From NCBI GenBank assembly GCA_026692865.1, contig JAPLNI010000053.1, positions 186,001 to 250,000 of the forward strand: DNA of 64,000 bases, given 5' to 3'. The translations under genes were made by a program, and so were the position numbers. The DNA comes from Planctomycetota bacterium. GTDB taxonomy: Bacteria > Planctomycetota > Planctomycetia > Pirellulales > Pirellulaceae. Position 1 is the stretch's first letter, and each line of letters opens with the position of its first letter. The notes below the pieces were generated by a model. The model made no database searches. It saw nothing but the letters and a program-made list of their open reading frames with translations, and was not told where the DNA came from. Below are positions 8,252-17,955 of this stretch, piece by piece.

Positions 8252-10054
8252 ATGGGGCCGCCGTTTTGGGGGGAGCATTTTGAAGCGGCGGATTTGTCGG
8301 CTGAGCTTCGGACGTCGTGGAGTGAACCGCAGCTTGTGGAAACGGTTTCGAAACAGATTCGCGTGGAATATCTAAAGCGGTGGCTTCAAAAACACTCTGA
8401 GCCGATGGCGCTAGCCACGGGTGACGAGCTGAATGATGTTCAATCAATTGCCAAATCGAATTTGTTGACGTCGGATTTGGATGATGCATCTACAGAATTT
8501 TCAGCATTGGATACGCGGATGCTGCTACCCGTGGCTAGCGCCATCGGCTCAGGGGGAATTCATTGCGGGGCTAAGCATCCTTTGCTCTCTTTGTCGGCGG
8601 GCGATGTGCTTGAAGCTTGGGGGCCGAAGACGCGTTTCATTTGGGCTTGGCGTCCGCTGGAAGAATCAATCGATTCACTTAAACGCTTGAACTGGTGGAG
8701 TGAACCCGATCGGATTCAACGAACGCTTTGGAACGCAACTGAATCCTTCCTGAATGATCGTGAACATCTTCGTGTTGAATACGACGCAGTGTTGCGTAAT
8801 CCCGCCAATGAAGTTCGGCGTTTGATCGATTTTTTACAAATAACCCCGACCCGAGAGCAGGTTACGCAAGCGATCAACATGGTGAAACGACCATTGAAAG
8901 CTCGAGACGACGAGGCTGGAGACTCTCGCAAGAGCATTCCAGGCGGAGCTTGGAACGAGAAATGTTCCAATGAAAAGATTGTGGCGACGATGCTTAGCGG
9001 GAATAGCCAAGACTTAGTCGCTGAAGCGGTTGAATCGGTTTACGATTGGGTAGATGAGATCGTGCTTATTGATACTGGAATTAGCGATCAAACGACCGAA
9101 CGGGTTCGAGCTTCAGCAAAAGACAAATTTGTTTCCATTGAGTTTCCATGGCGAAACGATTTCGCTGCGGCGAGAAATGCGGCTCTGCAAATTGCTCAAT
9201 CGCAAGGTGCAAGCTGGGCGCTCACGCTGGACACCGACGAACGTATCGATTTGTCGGCTTATAAAGACCGCGAACATTTGCTGAAAGCATTTCGTGAAAA
9301 CACGGCAGTGAAGACTTGGATGGTCGCGTCGCGAGATGGGTCCTATACCAAAGAGCGATTTATTCATCTGCCAACCAATTTGAAGTGGTCAGGAAGATCG
9401 CACGAGGCACTCGTCGGGGCGACTGCTGAGCAGCGTATGCTTTTGCCTAATTCTTGTTTCTGGGAAACGCCCAAGACACCGGAAGCGATGGAACGGAAAC
9501 TGAACCGCGATTTGGAGATCTTGCTAGAGGTCACCAGAGACGCTCCAGCCAATGCGCGTTGTTGGTATTACCTGGGCCAGACTTTCGAGGCCTTGAAACG
9601 AAACGAGGAAGCGCTCCAAGCCTTTCTAAAATGTGCGAAGCTAGACGGATGGGGCGAACAGGCTGCGTGGGCGGCTTATTGTGCAGCGAAGTGTTATGTC
9701 CATCTGAAGCAGTTTAAAGAAGCGGAAGAGATTGCCGCATACGGACTGAGCCGTGACGCGTCCTTTCCCGAGCTTGCGTGGCTTGCAGGATGGTGTGCCT
9801 TCACTCGTGGCGACCATCACTCAGCAATCGCTTGGTCGCGCATGGCCGGTTCGATTGGTTTTCTGAATGGTGACGAAATCTGCAATAAACGAGTTGGGCT
9901 TCGACATTTACCTGCTTGGTACGAAGCCCCTTTTGATGTGCTTCGTTTCGCTCTCAAAAGCGCGGGCAAGGACACGGAAGCACTTGTCGCCGAGCGTGAC
10001 TTTCAAGTCGCAAAAGAACGAAGGATTCAATTTATCACCCCGTCCGTAAGGTAA
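8252..10054 (+). CDS. Sulfotransferase (5'-truncated) - glycosyltransferase family 2 - TPR fusion
   Basis: A 600-aa three-part protein. Residues 1-215 resemble the C-terminal two thirds of a sulfotransferase (AKHPLLSLSAGDVLEAWGP, RVEYDAVLRNP), but the PAPS-binding P-loop is absent. Residues 235-400 form a GT2 domain (NEKIVATMLSGNSQDLVAEA; DxD-like LDTDERID near 326). Residues 430-530 are TPR-like (CWYYLGQTFEALKRNEEALQ). The ATG at 8252 (MGPPFWGEHFEA) is chosen because the frame before it runs through repeat DNA. Residues about 49-101 are encoded by a dispersed inverted repeat and look like an in-frame insertion. It may act on surface glycans; sulfotransfer activity is doubtful. Confidence 0.78.
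   Translation: MGPPFWGEHFEAADLSAELRTSWSEPQLVETVSKQIRVEYLKRWLQKHSEPMALATGDELNDVQSIAKSNLLTSDLDDASTEFSALDTRMLLPVASAIGSGGIHCGAKHPLLSLSAGDVLEAWGPKTRFIWAWRPLEESIDSLKRLNWWSEPDRIQRTLWNATESFLNDREHLRVEYDAVLRNPANEVRRLIDFLQITPTREQVTQAINMVKRPLKARDDEAGDSRKSIPGGAWNEKCSNEKIVATMLSGNSQDLVAEAVESVYDWVDEIVLIDTGISDQTTERVRASAKDKFVSIEFPWRNDFAAARNAALQIAQSQGASWALTLDTDERIDLSAYKDREHLLKAFRENTAVKTWMVASRDGSYTKERFIHLPTNLKWSGRSHEALVGATAEQRMLLPNSCFWETPKTPEAMERKLNRDLEILLEVTRDAPANARCWYYLGQTFEALKRNEEALQAFLKCAKLDGWGEQAAWAAYCAAKCYVHLKQFKEAEEIAAYGLSRDASFPELAWLAGWCAFTRGDHHSAIAWSRMAGSIGFLNGDEICNKRVGLRHLPAWYEAPFDVLRFALKSAGKDTEALVAERDFQVAKERRIQFITPSVR
8397..8552. repeat. Perfect 25-bp inverted repeat of the GAGCCG family inside a coding frame
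   Basis: CTGAGCCGATGGCGCTAGCC (8397-8421, ending ACGGG) and its exact reverse complement (8528-8552) flank 106 bp within the sulfotransferase-glycosyltransferase gene. The arm matches the left arm of the intergenic element at 1429. The span is translated without a stop (SEPMALATG ... LLPVASAIGSGG). Confidence 0.85.
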
Positions 10055-10160
10055 TGCACAGTGAGTGCACGTATCTTTTCGCAGTCCTGCCAATCTTGCG
10101 CGACTGCCTTAAGTGCTCTTTTGGATAGTTGATCGCTGAGCAATCAGCATTAACAAACGG

Positions 10161-11927
10161 CTACTTTTGGATTTGGAAATCAAGGCTTGCTTGACCGAAC
10201 TTCTTGGCCTTCATGTCTTCCACGGTGAGTCGTAGTTGATAGTTGCCGGGTCCGATTTGCATTGGGGTGTAGATTCGGTAGACGATGAAGTAGTCGCGGC
10301 GGTGGTTTTGGCAGATCTCTTTTTCCATCGGAAGAAGTTGGTCTGCGATCCTACGACCATTGGGGTCGATGATTTCGTAGCTACCTTGCAACTGAGTTTC
10401 GTAACCTTCTTTGACTTCGTCGGCGGCTACATTTTCTAGCTCGCAGTACAGGAGAAGATCTTGATCGGGTTTAAATGAATTGTTTGGAAACTTGGTGATC
10501 ACCCCATATCCTTGAACGTCGGTGCAGAAAGCAACGGTCTTTACATCTAAGTTGCTAACCGCAGCGAGTTGGTCGGTCGCGGCACGCTGGCTGTTCATGA
10601 CTAGCGACCACTTACGGCTTTTTACGGGCATCGCGTCTGGGTTGGAGGCTTCGTAGAGGGCTTGAGCTTGATGGCGCATGTAATCGCGTTCGGATTCGGT
10701 AAGGCCTTCGATAGGTCGCATGGCTTCTTCCAATTGGCGATTGGCGACATAGAGCATTCGAAGAGTCATCTCTTGGCTTATTCGCACGCTTTCATCAGAT
10801 GACGGGCTTTCCTTTAATTGCTTTTCGAGCTTGGCAATCGACCCGGCGAGGTCGTGGTTCCACTGAGCGCCAGCAGAAGTTGGAGACGCAGAAGATGGAG
10901 ATGCGAACGTTACGTTGGACTGGTTACTGTTTACGGGGAGTGTCGCCGATGCGGTGACGACGCCCGGACTGCTTACGTTATTGGTTGCGATAATGGCGGA
11001 GGCTTGTTGCACCGGTCCGGTTGCTAACGGGGCTTGAGGTTGGGCAGTCGATTCCTTACTCACGGCTACCAAGGATGACTGTGAAGGAGAATCGGAGTTT
11101 GGCTGCGTGATTTGCGAAATGATTGCGGCAGATGAAACGGCGTCTACCGTAGGCGAAGCAAGGGCCTGCTGCTTTGTACTAAGCGTGTTTATAGCGATGC
11201 TCGTAGTTGGCGTTTCAATGGACTTACTTTCACTATCGGTAATTCGCATTGAAACCTTTTTCTCTGGAGTTTGAGAAGGATTCTTTTGCGAAGTCAGCGC
11301 GTAAGCTTCCTGGTCTCGCTTTTCGAGTGCGTCGAGTTGCCGCTTAAGGACGACTTGCATATTGGGAGGCAATGCCGCGATAGCACCATCGAGATCGAGC
11401 TCCTGTGGATCGGTTTCAATGACGTTCGATTCGTTCTTCGAGTCGCTCGTAAGCTTTGATGTTTCTTTATCTCCGATACGACGATTCGTACTTTGGCTAT
11501 TAGCTAATTCAACAGCATCGCGTTTTGTTTCACTACTTTTCGCGACATCCGTCTTTTGTAGATCCGCTCCGCTGTTTGGCGATTTATAGCTCGCTCGTTG
11601 TGGATCTTTGGTAGTAGCTAGGGAATTGGTGCTCTTATCGTTGGGCGGTTTTGCGACCGCTTGGCTCGCGGCTGATCGAAACTGTTTTGGTGTTCGATAA
11701 GCGGCTGCTTGTCCGTTCACCTTCGGGGGAGCCCAGTCGTCTTCTAGCGATGGGTCCATTGCCGTACTTCGACGCCAACGATTTTCAAATGGTGTACAAC
11801 CTATTTGCACGAAGCATAGAAACCCCACAATCAAAGGAACCCATACCGAGTCCGATAACTGCTTTCCCAATGACTGATTTACTCGAGCAGTGTCTGTTGA
11901 CATTTGTTGGCGATCCTTCATCAACAT
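10161..11927 (-). CDS. Hypothetical Ser/Thr/Gln-rich lipoprotein
   Basis: Envelope lipoprotein of 588 aa. A hydrophobic segment (VPLIVGFLCFVQIGC) ends in a lipobox, putting the lipidated Cys near residue 44. Residues 60-370 are low-complexity and rich in Ser, Thr, Ala, Gln and Asn, as in a spacer. The C-terminal 200 residues are ordered: a helical region (EMTLRMLYVANRQLEEAMRP), then a beta-rich domain (KPDQDLLLYCELENVAADEV, GPGNYQLRLTVEDM). No catalytic motif seen. An internal ATG (residue 9) with AAGGA upstream is an alternative start. Convergent with the sulfotransferase fusion; probably planctomycete-specific. Confidence 0.75.
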   Translation of the reverse strand: MLMKDRQQMSTDTARVNQSLGKQLSDSVWVPLIVGFLCFVQIGCTPFENRWRRSTAMDPSLEDDWAPPKVNGQAAAYRTPKQFRSAASQAVAKPPNDKSTNSLATTKDPQRASYKSPNSGADLQKTDVAKSSETKRDAVELANSQSTNRRIGDKETSKLTSDSKNESNVIETDPQELDLDGAIAALPPNMQVVLKRQLDALEKRDQEAYALTSQKNPSQTPEKKVSMRITDSESKSIETPTTSIAINTLSTKQQALASPTVDAVSSAAIISQITQPNSDSPSQSSLVAVSKESTAQPQAPLATGPVQQASAIIATNNVSSPGVVTASATLPVNSNQSNVTFASPSSASPTSAGAQWNHDLAGSIAKLEKQLKESPSSDESVRISQEMTLRMLYVANRQLEEAMRPIEGLTESERDYMRHQAQALYEASNPDAMPVKSRKWSLVMNSQRAATDQLAAVSNLDVKTVAFCTDVQGYGVITKFPNNSFKPDQDLLLYCELENVAADEVKEGYETQLQGSYEIIDPNGRRIADQLLPMEKEICQNHRRDYFIVYRIYTPMQIGPGNYQLRLTVEDMKAKKFGQASLDFQIQK

Positions 11928-12131
11928 GGAAAAAGTATGATGTTCGGAGCTGTTGGGGAGGGGGAATTGCGACTCATCTGACGGAATCAGTTTGCTGTAT
12001 CACTTGATCGACGTGCCGCGCGGCACAAGACCGCAATCGGATAGTACGCGAGATGCCAACTGGATCGCAAGACGGGTTTAATGGCGGATTCTCAACGCAG
12101 AATAGATCTTTGCTATCTGTTGCATAATGGA

Positions 12132-13271
12132 TTACTTACCGTCCAGATATCCGTATTTTTTCGCGTAGTCATGCCATTCTCGAAGGACCATTTTTTCAGT
12201 TTCAACATCCAAACCAAGTTGATTGGTTTTATAGTCCTTTTCAACCGTTTGCCGTTCATCGATTTTCTTTGCGATTGGTGCAAAGTCACCGATTTGGAAT
12301 TGGCTATAGATTTGTTTCATCGTCTCAATCGGTTGAGCCACCAGGTCTTCGTAATGTACGTCGATGACGCGATCAGAGGCGATTTTTTGCCGATCTATTT
12401 CAAACGAATCATACATCCGGTGGAGCGATTCAATGACGAAACGATGAAGCAAATCGGGATCAGTTTTCGCTTGCAACGATTGAACTTCGTCCAAAACTCG
12501 CCATAGCTTCATGGTTGATGGGTAGAGTTTTCGCGGATCGCGAATCATGTGAATGAATTTCGCATCAGGGTACATTTCCGCGAGGACTCCAAGTCGTCCT
12601 GTATGTGGAGGACTTTTAATAATGAGTGGCTTCGGAGTATGATACGACAAAGCTCGAAAGAACCAATCAACTGAGCGTTTCCATTGCTCAAGCTTAGTTG
12701 AGTCGAATGTTTTAGCCCCGAGCGAGTCCATATGCGGGACTGGGTTGTTTGGGAAGGCTACGCGAAAGTAGGGTGTCGGTGCCCCCAAGATCAACAGCGC
12801 GAACTCGTCTTCTTGAGGAAGCTGCCAACCGACTTTCATATTGTCCATCGGACGCTTTTCCGGAAGCAAAAAATTACCAAAGCGGATCATCCAAGGTTCG
12901 GTGAGCAAAAAGTGACGCGGGGCAAAGCATTGGTACGTGGACGGAGATGTAAATTGGTCGTCCAAGTGGAGCAATTCATGCATTAGCGTTGTACCACTGC
13001 GCCAGTGGCCAAGCACGAAGATCGGCGGACCAGCGAGCTTTGTTTGTCGAATCCTGCGACCATGGATCAAATATTGGATCAACGCCAAAACATCAATGAT
13101 TGGCGTTACGAAACAAATGATGATCGCCATATGAAGCTTGGATGGCGAAATGCGAAAGCGATTTCGAGCGAGCATCGACCACCAAACGGACGACGTCATC
13201 CCGTGCCAAAATCGCGGCGCGATCATTGGGTAAGGATTGACCGTCTCTTTACTCTTGGGTGATGCAGTCAT
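12132..13271 (-). CDS. Sulfotransferase family protein
   Basis: PAPS-dependent sulfotransferase (379 aa). The phosphosulfate-binding loop GHWRSGTTL lies at residues 88-96, after a hydrophobic stretch (about 48-68, AIIICFVTPIIDVLALIQYL) that may anchor it to the membrane. The 3'-phosphate-binding part follows (KFIHMIRDPRKLYPSTMKLW), and the C-terminus has the usual VIDVHYEDLVAQPIETM. Unlike the fusion gene at 8.3 kb, this copy keeps the P-loop. The acceptor is unknown; membrane-associated members commonly sulfate glycans or lipids. Confidence 0.9.
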   Translation of the reverse strand: MTASPKSKETVNPYPMIAPRFWHGMTSSVWWSMLARNRFRISPSKLHMAIIICFVTPIIDVLALIQYLIHGRRIRQTKLAGPPIFVLGHWRSGTTLMHELLHLDDQFTSPSTYQCFAPRHFLLTEPWMIRFGNFLLPEKRPMDNMKVGWQLPQEDEFALLILGAPTPYFRVAFPNNPVPHMDSLGAKTFDSTKLEQWKRSVDWFFRALSYHTPKPLIIKSPPHTGRLGVLAEMYPDAKFIHMIRDPRKLYPSTMKLWRVLDEVQSLQAKTDPDLLHRFVIESLHRMYDSFEIDRQKIASDRVIDVHYEDLVAQPIETMKQIYSQFQIGDFAPIAKKIDERQTVEKDYKTNQLGLDVETEKMVLREWHDYAKKYGYLDGK

Positions 13272-13475
13272 GAAGTTTTATTAAACAACTCAAGGGAAAT
13301 GCTAGTAAAGATTTAAATGCTTTTTCTTGGAGTTGTGTATAGTTGAACGGGAAGTCTGATGTCAAGACGCGGAAACTCTCGGATGTTTACCCTATCTAGC
13401 TGACACTGATTCAAATCTGACGGGTCAAAAAATCTCTCTGGACTGCGGGAGCGGCTCGCAGTTAGTCTTCGCGGC

Positions 13476-15563
13476 ATGAGCCTAGCCACGAATGTCATGA
13501 ATAGAACGCAAGACTTGATCTTTCCTGTCGGAATCATCGGGTGTGTGATTGTTATTTTGGTTCCTTTGCCACCGGCGATATTAGACGTTTTGCTGTCCGC
13601 GAACATAGCTGTCGCTGTCGTCATCTTGCTCACAACCATATCGATTGGTTCACCGCTTGAATTCAGCGTCTTCCCAACGATGTTGGTCGCTACGACTCTA
13701 GCAAGGCTAGTCTTAAACATTGCAACCACTCGTCTCATTCTCACGAGGACCGACAGCGACGGCCTAGGAGCAGCCGGCGGCGTGATCGAAGCATTCGGCG
13801 AATTCGTGGCTGGAGATCGGTTGGCAGTCGGAATCATATTGTTTGTTATCATCTTCTTGATCAATTTCATTGTGATCTCAAAAGGTGCAACTCGTATCGG
13901 CGAAGTCGCAGCGAGATTCGCTTTAGATGGAATGCCTGGTCGCCAAATGGCCGTCGACGCGGATTTGAGTGCGGGTGCGATCGACGAAAAAGAAGCTCAA
14001 CGACGTCGAGATGAGATAACTCGTCAAGCTGACTTCTACGGGGCCATGGACGGTGCTAGTAAATTCGTCCGTGGAGACGCCATTGCGGGAATTATCATCA
14101 CCTTTATTAATATCATCGGTGGACTTTTCATTGGGTATGTTTATGCCGGAATGACATTGCTGGAAGCCGCCGAGATTTTTACCAAGCTTACGATCGGCGA
14201 TGGTTTGGTCAGCCAGATACCGGGCTTTCTAATCTCTTTGGCTGCTGCCATTCTTACAACTCGATCAACGCAACAGTCGAGCTTGCCGAGAGATTTTCTT
14301 GGCCAGATATTTTCGCACCCGCAAGCACTTGTTGTATCCGGCGCGTTTCTTTTGCTGTTGATGTTTACACAGTTACCTACCATTCCGCTCCTCACGATGG
14401 GATGTGGTTGTATTGGGCTCGCTGCAACACTTCAGAAACGACAGAAGGTCAAAGTAGTTCAAGAAGCAAAAAGTAAAGCTGACGCTGCAGCGGTGAAGTC
14501 TGCTCCTCCCGAGAAGAAAGTTGAAGACTACTTAGAACTCGATGCGATGCGAGTCGAGCTTGGACTAAAACTACTTGTACTCGCAGATCCAAATCGCGGC
14601 GGCGACATTACCAAACGGATTTCGACAGTGCGAGCAACGCTTGCTGGTGAGATGGGAATCTTACTACCGACTGTTCGCATGAAGGACCGATTGAGTCTTC
14701 AGGAGTATGCCTACGAGATCCAAATTGGTGGCAATCGTGTTGATCGCGGGATGATTCGTCCTGACCGAGTTCTTGCGATTGATACGGGACTGACGACAGG
14801 GCGAATTGATGGTGAAGAAACCGTAGATCCTGCATTTCGAAAGAAGGCATTTTGGATTGACCCTTCACGGAGGCAGCAAGCGGAAATATACGGCTATCAA
14901 ATTGTGGATCCGGGAGCAGTGCTTGCGACTCATATCCAGGAAGTCGCACGCCGCCATGCGGATGAACTACTCACCCGAGATGTCACCAAGCAGCTACTCG
15001 ACCAGTTGAAAAAGACAACGCCGACTGTGGTTGAAGAACTTGTCCCAGCCATGATGAAGGTTGCCGAAGTGCAGCAAATTCTTCAGAATCTACTTCGCGA
15101 GGATGTCCCGATCCGAAATCTCGCAGCCATTCTTGAAACGCTTGGCAACAATGCCGGCAAGATGAAAGATCCGGTATGGCTGACCGAGTGTGTTCGCGTT
15201 CGACTCGGTCGCACGATCTCACAACGCTATCGCGATTCGAACTCGCAGCTCCGAGTCATTATGCTTGACCCAGCCGTTGAGGATCGAATTGCTGCTGGTA
15301 CCGAGCATACCGAACGTGGGCTTTTCATTCGGATGTCTCCTTCAACGATCAAAACAACTTGCCAGCAGATCTCGGACCAAATGAAAAAGCTCGATCAACT
15401 CGGGCGTCCTCGATGTCTACTGGTAAGTCCTCGTATTCGTGCTTCGGTCCGGCAGATTACACAAGAAACGATGCCCGAGTTGCGAGTCCTGAGCTTTCAC
15501 GAAATCAGTACGGATACCAACATTGAATCGGTTGGAATGGTTACCGATTCAGTGACCAAGTAG
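13476..15563 (+). CDS. flhA: Flagellar export gate protein FlhA
   Basis: Core membrane component of the flagellar type III export gate (695 aa, normal length). About eight helices occupy residues 15-320, with the FHIPEP-family signature around RLVLNIATTRLILT (77-90). The long cytoplasmic domain (about 340-690) includes PEKKVEDYLELDAMRVELG and a C-terminal substrate-docking part (GLFIRMSPSTIKTTCQQI). No other flagellar gene is in the window, so it stands alone, as flagellar genes often do in planctomycetes. No strong ribosome binding site precedes the ATG. Confidence 0.96.
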   Translation: MSLATNVMNRTQDLIFPVGIIGCVIVILVPLPPAILDVLLSANIAVAVVILLTTISIGSPLEFSVFPTMLVATTLARLVLNIATTRLILTRTDSDGLGAAGGVIEAFGEFVAGDRLAVGIILFVIIFLINFIVISKGATRIGEVAARFALDGMPGRQMAVDADLSAGAIDEKEAQRRRDEITRQADFYGAMDGASKFVRGDAIAGIIITFINIIGGLFIGYVYAGMTLLEAAEIFTKLTIGDGLVSQIPGFLISLAAAILTTRSTQQSSLPRDFLGQIFSHPQALVVSGAFLLLLMFTQLPTIPLLTMGCGCIGLAATLQKRQKVKVVQEAKSKADAAAVKSAPPEKKVEDYLELDAMRVELGLKLLVLADPNRGGDITKRISTVRATLAGEMGILLPTVRMKDRLSLQEYAYEIQIGGNRVDRGMIRPDRVLAIDTGLTTGRIDGEETVDPAFRKKAFWIDPSRRQQAEIYGYQIVDPGAVLATHIQEVARRHADELLTRDVTKQLLDQLKKTTPTVVEELVPAMMKVAEVQQILQNLLREDVPIRNLAAILETLGNNAGKMKDPVWLTECVRVRLGRTISQRYRDSNSQLRVIMLDPAVEDRIAAGTEHTERGLFIRMSPSTIKTTCQQISDQMKKLDQLGRPRCLLVSPRIRASVRQITQETMPELRVLSFHEISTDTNIESVGMVTDSVTK

Positions 15564-15570
15564 CGGCTGA

Positions 15571-16686
15571 TTATGATCGACGGCGTGCTTTGACTTTGAT
15601 GTAGGGTGGTAAAAATCGAGAGCGATGACCGATGGTATTAATGGGTGCCCAAGCATCGCCTCGGAGTGGCTCTGAAAAATCTTCGATCACGAATCCGCTC
15701 TGACAAAGTCCACCTAGAAGAGTACCCATGGAATGGATGTACTCGGTCGTCCCCTGTTCGCGGAATGCAGATCGATCTGAAACTTCAGGTGCGATCTGGC
15801 CATCTTCAATTGGCTTTGCGATCACGTAGCCGAAGCCTTCTCGCCAGTGGATATCCGCTTGCATTGCGGCCGTCTGCTTGTGCTGTGCGATGTAAAGTCC
15901 CTGCGCTCTTAGAACGCGAGCGACCTCTTGGTAAACCCGAGTTATGTCGCTGATGTAGCACATGCTAACCGGCTGAATCACGATATCAAAACTCTTCGTA
16001 GCAAGAAGCGACAGATTGTCGATTGATGCTTGAATGGTCTTTAGCGAAACCCCGAGTTGGTTGGCAACAGCTTGATCAATTTGTAGCTGCTTAGCGCTTA
16101 AGTCCACTACAGTTACCATCGCACCCGCCATCGCAAGTAAAGGCCCGTGCGTTCCACCACCTGCAGCGAGGCACAGGACATGCTTGGGTTCTAAGCTTTG
16201 AGCAAAGTCAAACTCGGTGCGTAGCCACGGATCGAGTGACTCGATCGCTTGTTGTCGATCGGTCGGAAAATCGTCTGTTCTAACAAACCTTTCGTCGGCA
16301 TTCATTGCATCCCAAGCGATGCGATTTTTTTCTCGCGCAATCTTGCCATCGGTTGTCCTATCTTGATGTTGCTTTAATAGATCCGAAATCAAAGATTCAA
16401 GGCTGGGCGTGGTGTGGTTGCAGAGCAGTCGCTCAGGAACCGGTTCGTGCAAGCCGACCCAAGAGCCCCCAAGGTTTCGAACTAGCCACTGCCCTAACCA
16501 CGCTCCGTAACACAGAACCAATGACGACCGAGCATCTTTGTCGCAAGTCTTCGATTCGCTTTTTAGAATCAAATCAATCGCTGGTATAGAATCATCGTCA
16601 AGCCTTACTTTGTATTGCTCCAATGCGTGTAAGGCGGCAGCTTCAGCGAAGTTCGCAAAAACGCTATTTGATTCATGAATGCTCAA
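15571..16686 (-). CDS. SAM-dependent methyltransferase with N-terminal extension
   Basis: Class I methyltransferase of 371 aa. SAM-binding motif I is VLCLAAGGGTHG (170-181), followed by the acidic residue of TVVDLS at strand beta-2; DIVIQPVSMCYI is the motif IV region. The first 110 residues form a separate domain (SSLVLCYGAWLGQWLVRNLG) that I do not recognise with certainty. The start is a TTG with GGTGA five bases upstream; no nearby ATG fits. Substrate unknown. The gene ends 7 bp from the convergent flhA stop. Confidence 0.8.
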   Translation of the reverse strand: MSIHESNSVFANFAEAAALHALEQYKVRLDDDSIPAIDLILKSESKTCDKDARSSLVLCYGAWLGQWLVRNLGGSWVGLHEPVPERLLCNHTTPSLESLISDLLKQHQDRTTDGKIAREKNRIAWDAMNADERFVRTDDFPTDRQQAIESLDPWLRTEFDFAQSLEPKHVLCLAAGGGTHGPLLAMAGAMVTVVDLSAKQLQIDQAVANQLGVSLKTIQASIDNLSLLATKSFDIVIQPVSMCYISDITRVYQEVARVLRAQGLYIAQHKQTAAMQADIHWREGFGYVIAKPIEDGQIAPEVSDRSAFREQGTTEYIHSMGTLLGGLCQSGFVIEDFSEPLRGDAWAPINTIGHRSRFLPPYIKVKARRRS

Positions 16687-17015
16687 GTTATCACCAGTTA
16701 GTTGCGGTAACAGTCGCGATGGGATTTCGCTGCCACTCGTTTTGCAAGGCGGTATGGATTATACTACATCGTTGGTTACCCCCGCCGTAAGATAAAATTA
16801 GCCTGATGAAAATGCGATTTGCCGCGAACTATTAGCGTTAAATCAGCGTAAGACGTCGTTGCAAACTGTTGCTGACTGATAAACTATTACTGTCGGATAG
16901 ATTGTTGGAAAGTTAACTTTTTTGGCTAACGCTACTGACTCAGTTATTATCGCGCTGCGGTAAGATTGTGGACTAACCAGAATCGCCTCCTGCCCCCATC
17001 GATTTAGAGAAGTGA
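16687..17015. other. Intergenic region between divergent methyltransferase and response-regulator genes
   Basis: 329 bp without a convincing ORF or RNA gene. It must hold both promoters; AT-rich stretches (TAAGATAAAAT, and AGTTAACTTTTTTGGC) are visible but no pair of -35/-10 boxes is clear enough to call. Confidence 0.4.
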
Positions 17016-17432
17016 ATGATTCCTCCCGCTTGGCAAGTTGAAAATCGAAAACCCCGAATATTGCTAATCGATGACGATTCGGACATCACTGATGCAGTTG
17101 AGTTCGCGATGACTGGCCAGGGCTACGAAGTCCGAGTCGCTCACGATGGTAACGAAGGCATTGCGATGGCTGAGACCATCGCACCAGATTTAATTATCTG
17201 CGATATGATGATGCCCAAACGTAGCGGATTCATGGTTCTTGAGCGACTAAGTCAAACACTCTTGCATCCTGTTCGCATCATCATGTGTACTGGGAACGAT
17301 GGCGAACGTCATCGTGACTACGCTTCCATGATGGGGGTTAGCGAGTACATCACAAAGCCTTTCGTGATGGATGCTCTACTGGACGTAGCGAAGCGATTGT
17401 TGGACGAACCGCTGCCCGATCTTCATCGATAA
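17016..17432 (+). CDS. Single-domain response regulator (CheY-like)
   Basis: A 138-aa stand-alone receiver domain. The acidic pocket is Asp19-Asp21 (LIDDDSD), the phosphoacceptor Asp63 (ICDMMMP), the switch Thr92 (CTGND) and the conserved Lys114 (TKPF). There is no output domain, so it would signal by protein contact. No histidine kinase is adjacent. It precedes the DUF423 gene by 31 bp on the same strand and may share its transcript. Confidence 0.92.
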   Translation: MIPPAWQVENRKPRILLIDDDSDITDAVEFAMTGQGYEVRVAHDGNEGIAMAETIAPDLIICDMMMPKRSGFMVLERLSQTLLHPVRIIMCTGNDGERHRDYASMMGVSEYITKPFVMDALLDVAKRLLDEPLPDLHR

Positions 17433-17463
17433 GTTCATAAGTCGTCCAACTTCGAAAACAGAT

Positions 17464-17955
17464 ATGATGGTGTCTATGTTAGGTAGTAAGTGGTTGATTT
17501 TTGTGGGAGCCTGCTTGGCCGGAATAGCGGTCGGTTTGGGTGCGATTGGTGCTCATTCATTACCGGCTTATCTACAGTCGCAAGAGCTTACAAACGATGC
17601 GATTCAATCACCCAATCAATCTGCGGGCCTGACACCGACGAGCCAAACAAAGATTCAAAAAAAGTTAGACAACTTTGAAAAGGGTGTGCGATATCAGCTC
17701 TTCCACGCGATGGCGATTCTTGTCATCGGTTTCGCTCCTGTTTCGGCAAAATTGCGCGGAATGAGAATTGCCGCAAGTTGGATGATGATTGGGATTCTCC
17801 TGTTCTGTGGAGGAATTTACGGAATCGTTTTTACGACTTATCCAACCCATTGGATTGTTCCGTTCGGAGGATTGTCATTTATCGTAGGCTGGACATGTTT
17901 GGCGGTTTCGGCTCTTTGGACTGGGCCAATTGATCTGGCTAGTCCAGCGTCATAA
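17464..17955 (+). CDS. DUF423 family membrane protein
   Basis: Small inner-membrane protein (163 aa) of the YgdD/DUF423 family, function unknown. The first helix with AIGAHSLPAY is the family's signature; RYQLFHAMAILVIGFAPV is the conserved second helix, and two more helices follow. A hydrophilic insert of about 35 residues (near 42-75) separates helix 1 from helix 2, longer than usual. Its stop overlaps the convergent ABC gene by 17 bp. Confidence 0.88.
   Translation: MMVSMLGSKWLIFVGACLAGIAVGLGAIGAHSLPAYLQSQELTNDAIQSPNQSAGLTPTSQTKIQKKLDNFEKGVRYQLFHAMAILVIGFAPVSAKLRGMRIAASWMMIGILLFCGGIYGIVFTTYPTHWIVPFGGLSFIVGWTCLAVSALWTGPIDLASPAS

Noticed and set aside
13313-13870. Minus-strand 185-codon frame overlapping flhA
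   Set aside because: It is the antisense shadow of flhA's first helices, with no family resemblance.
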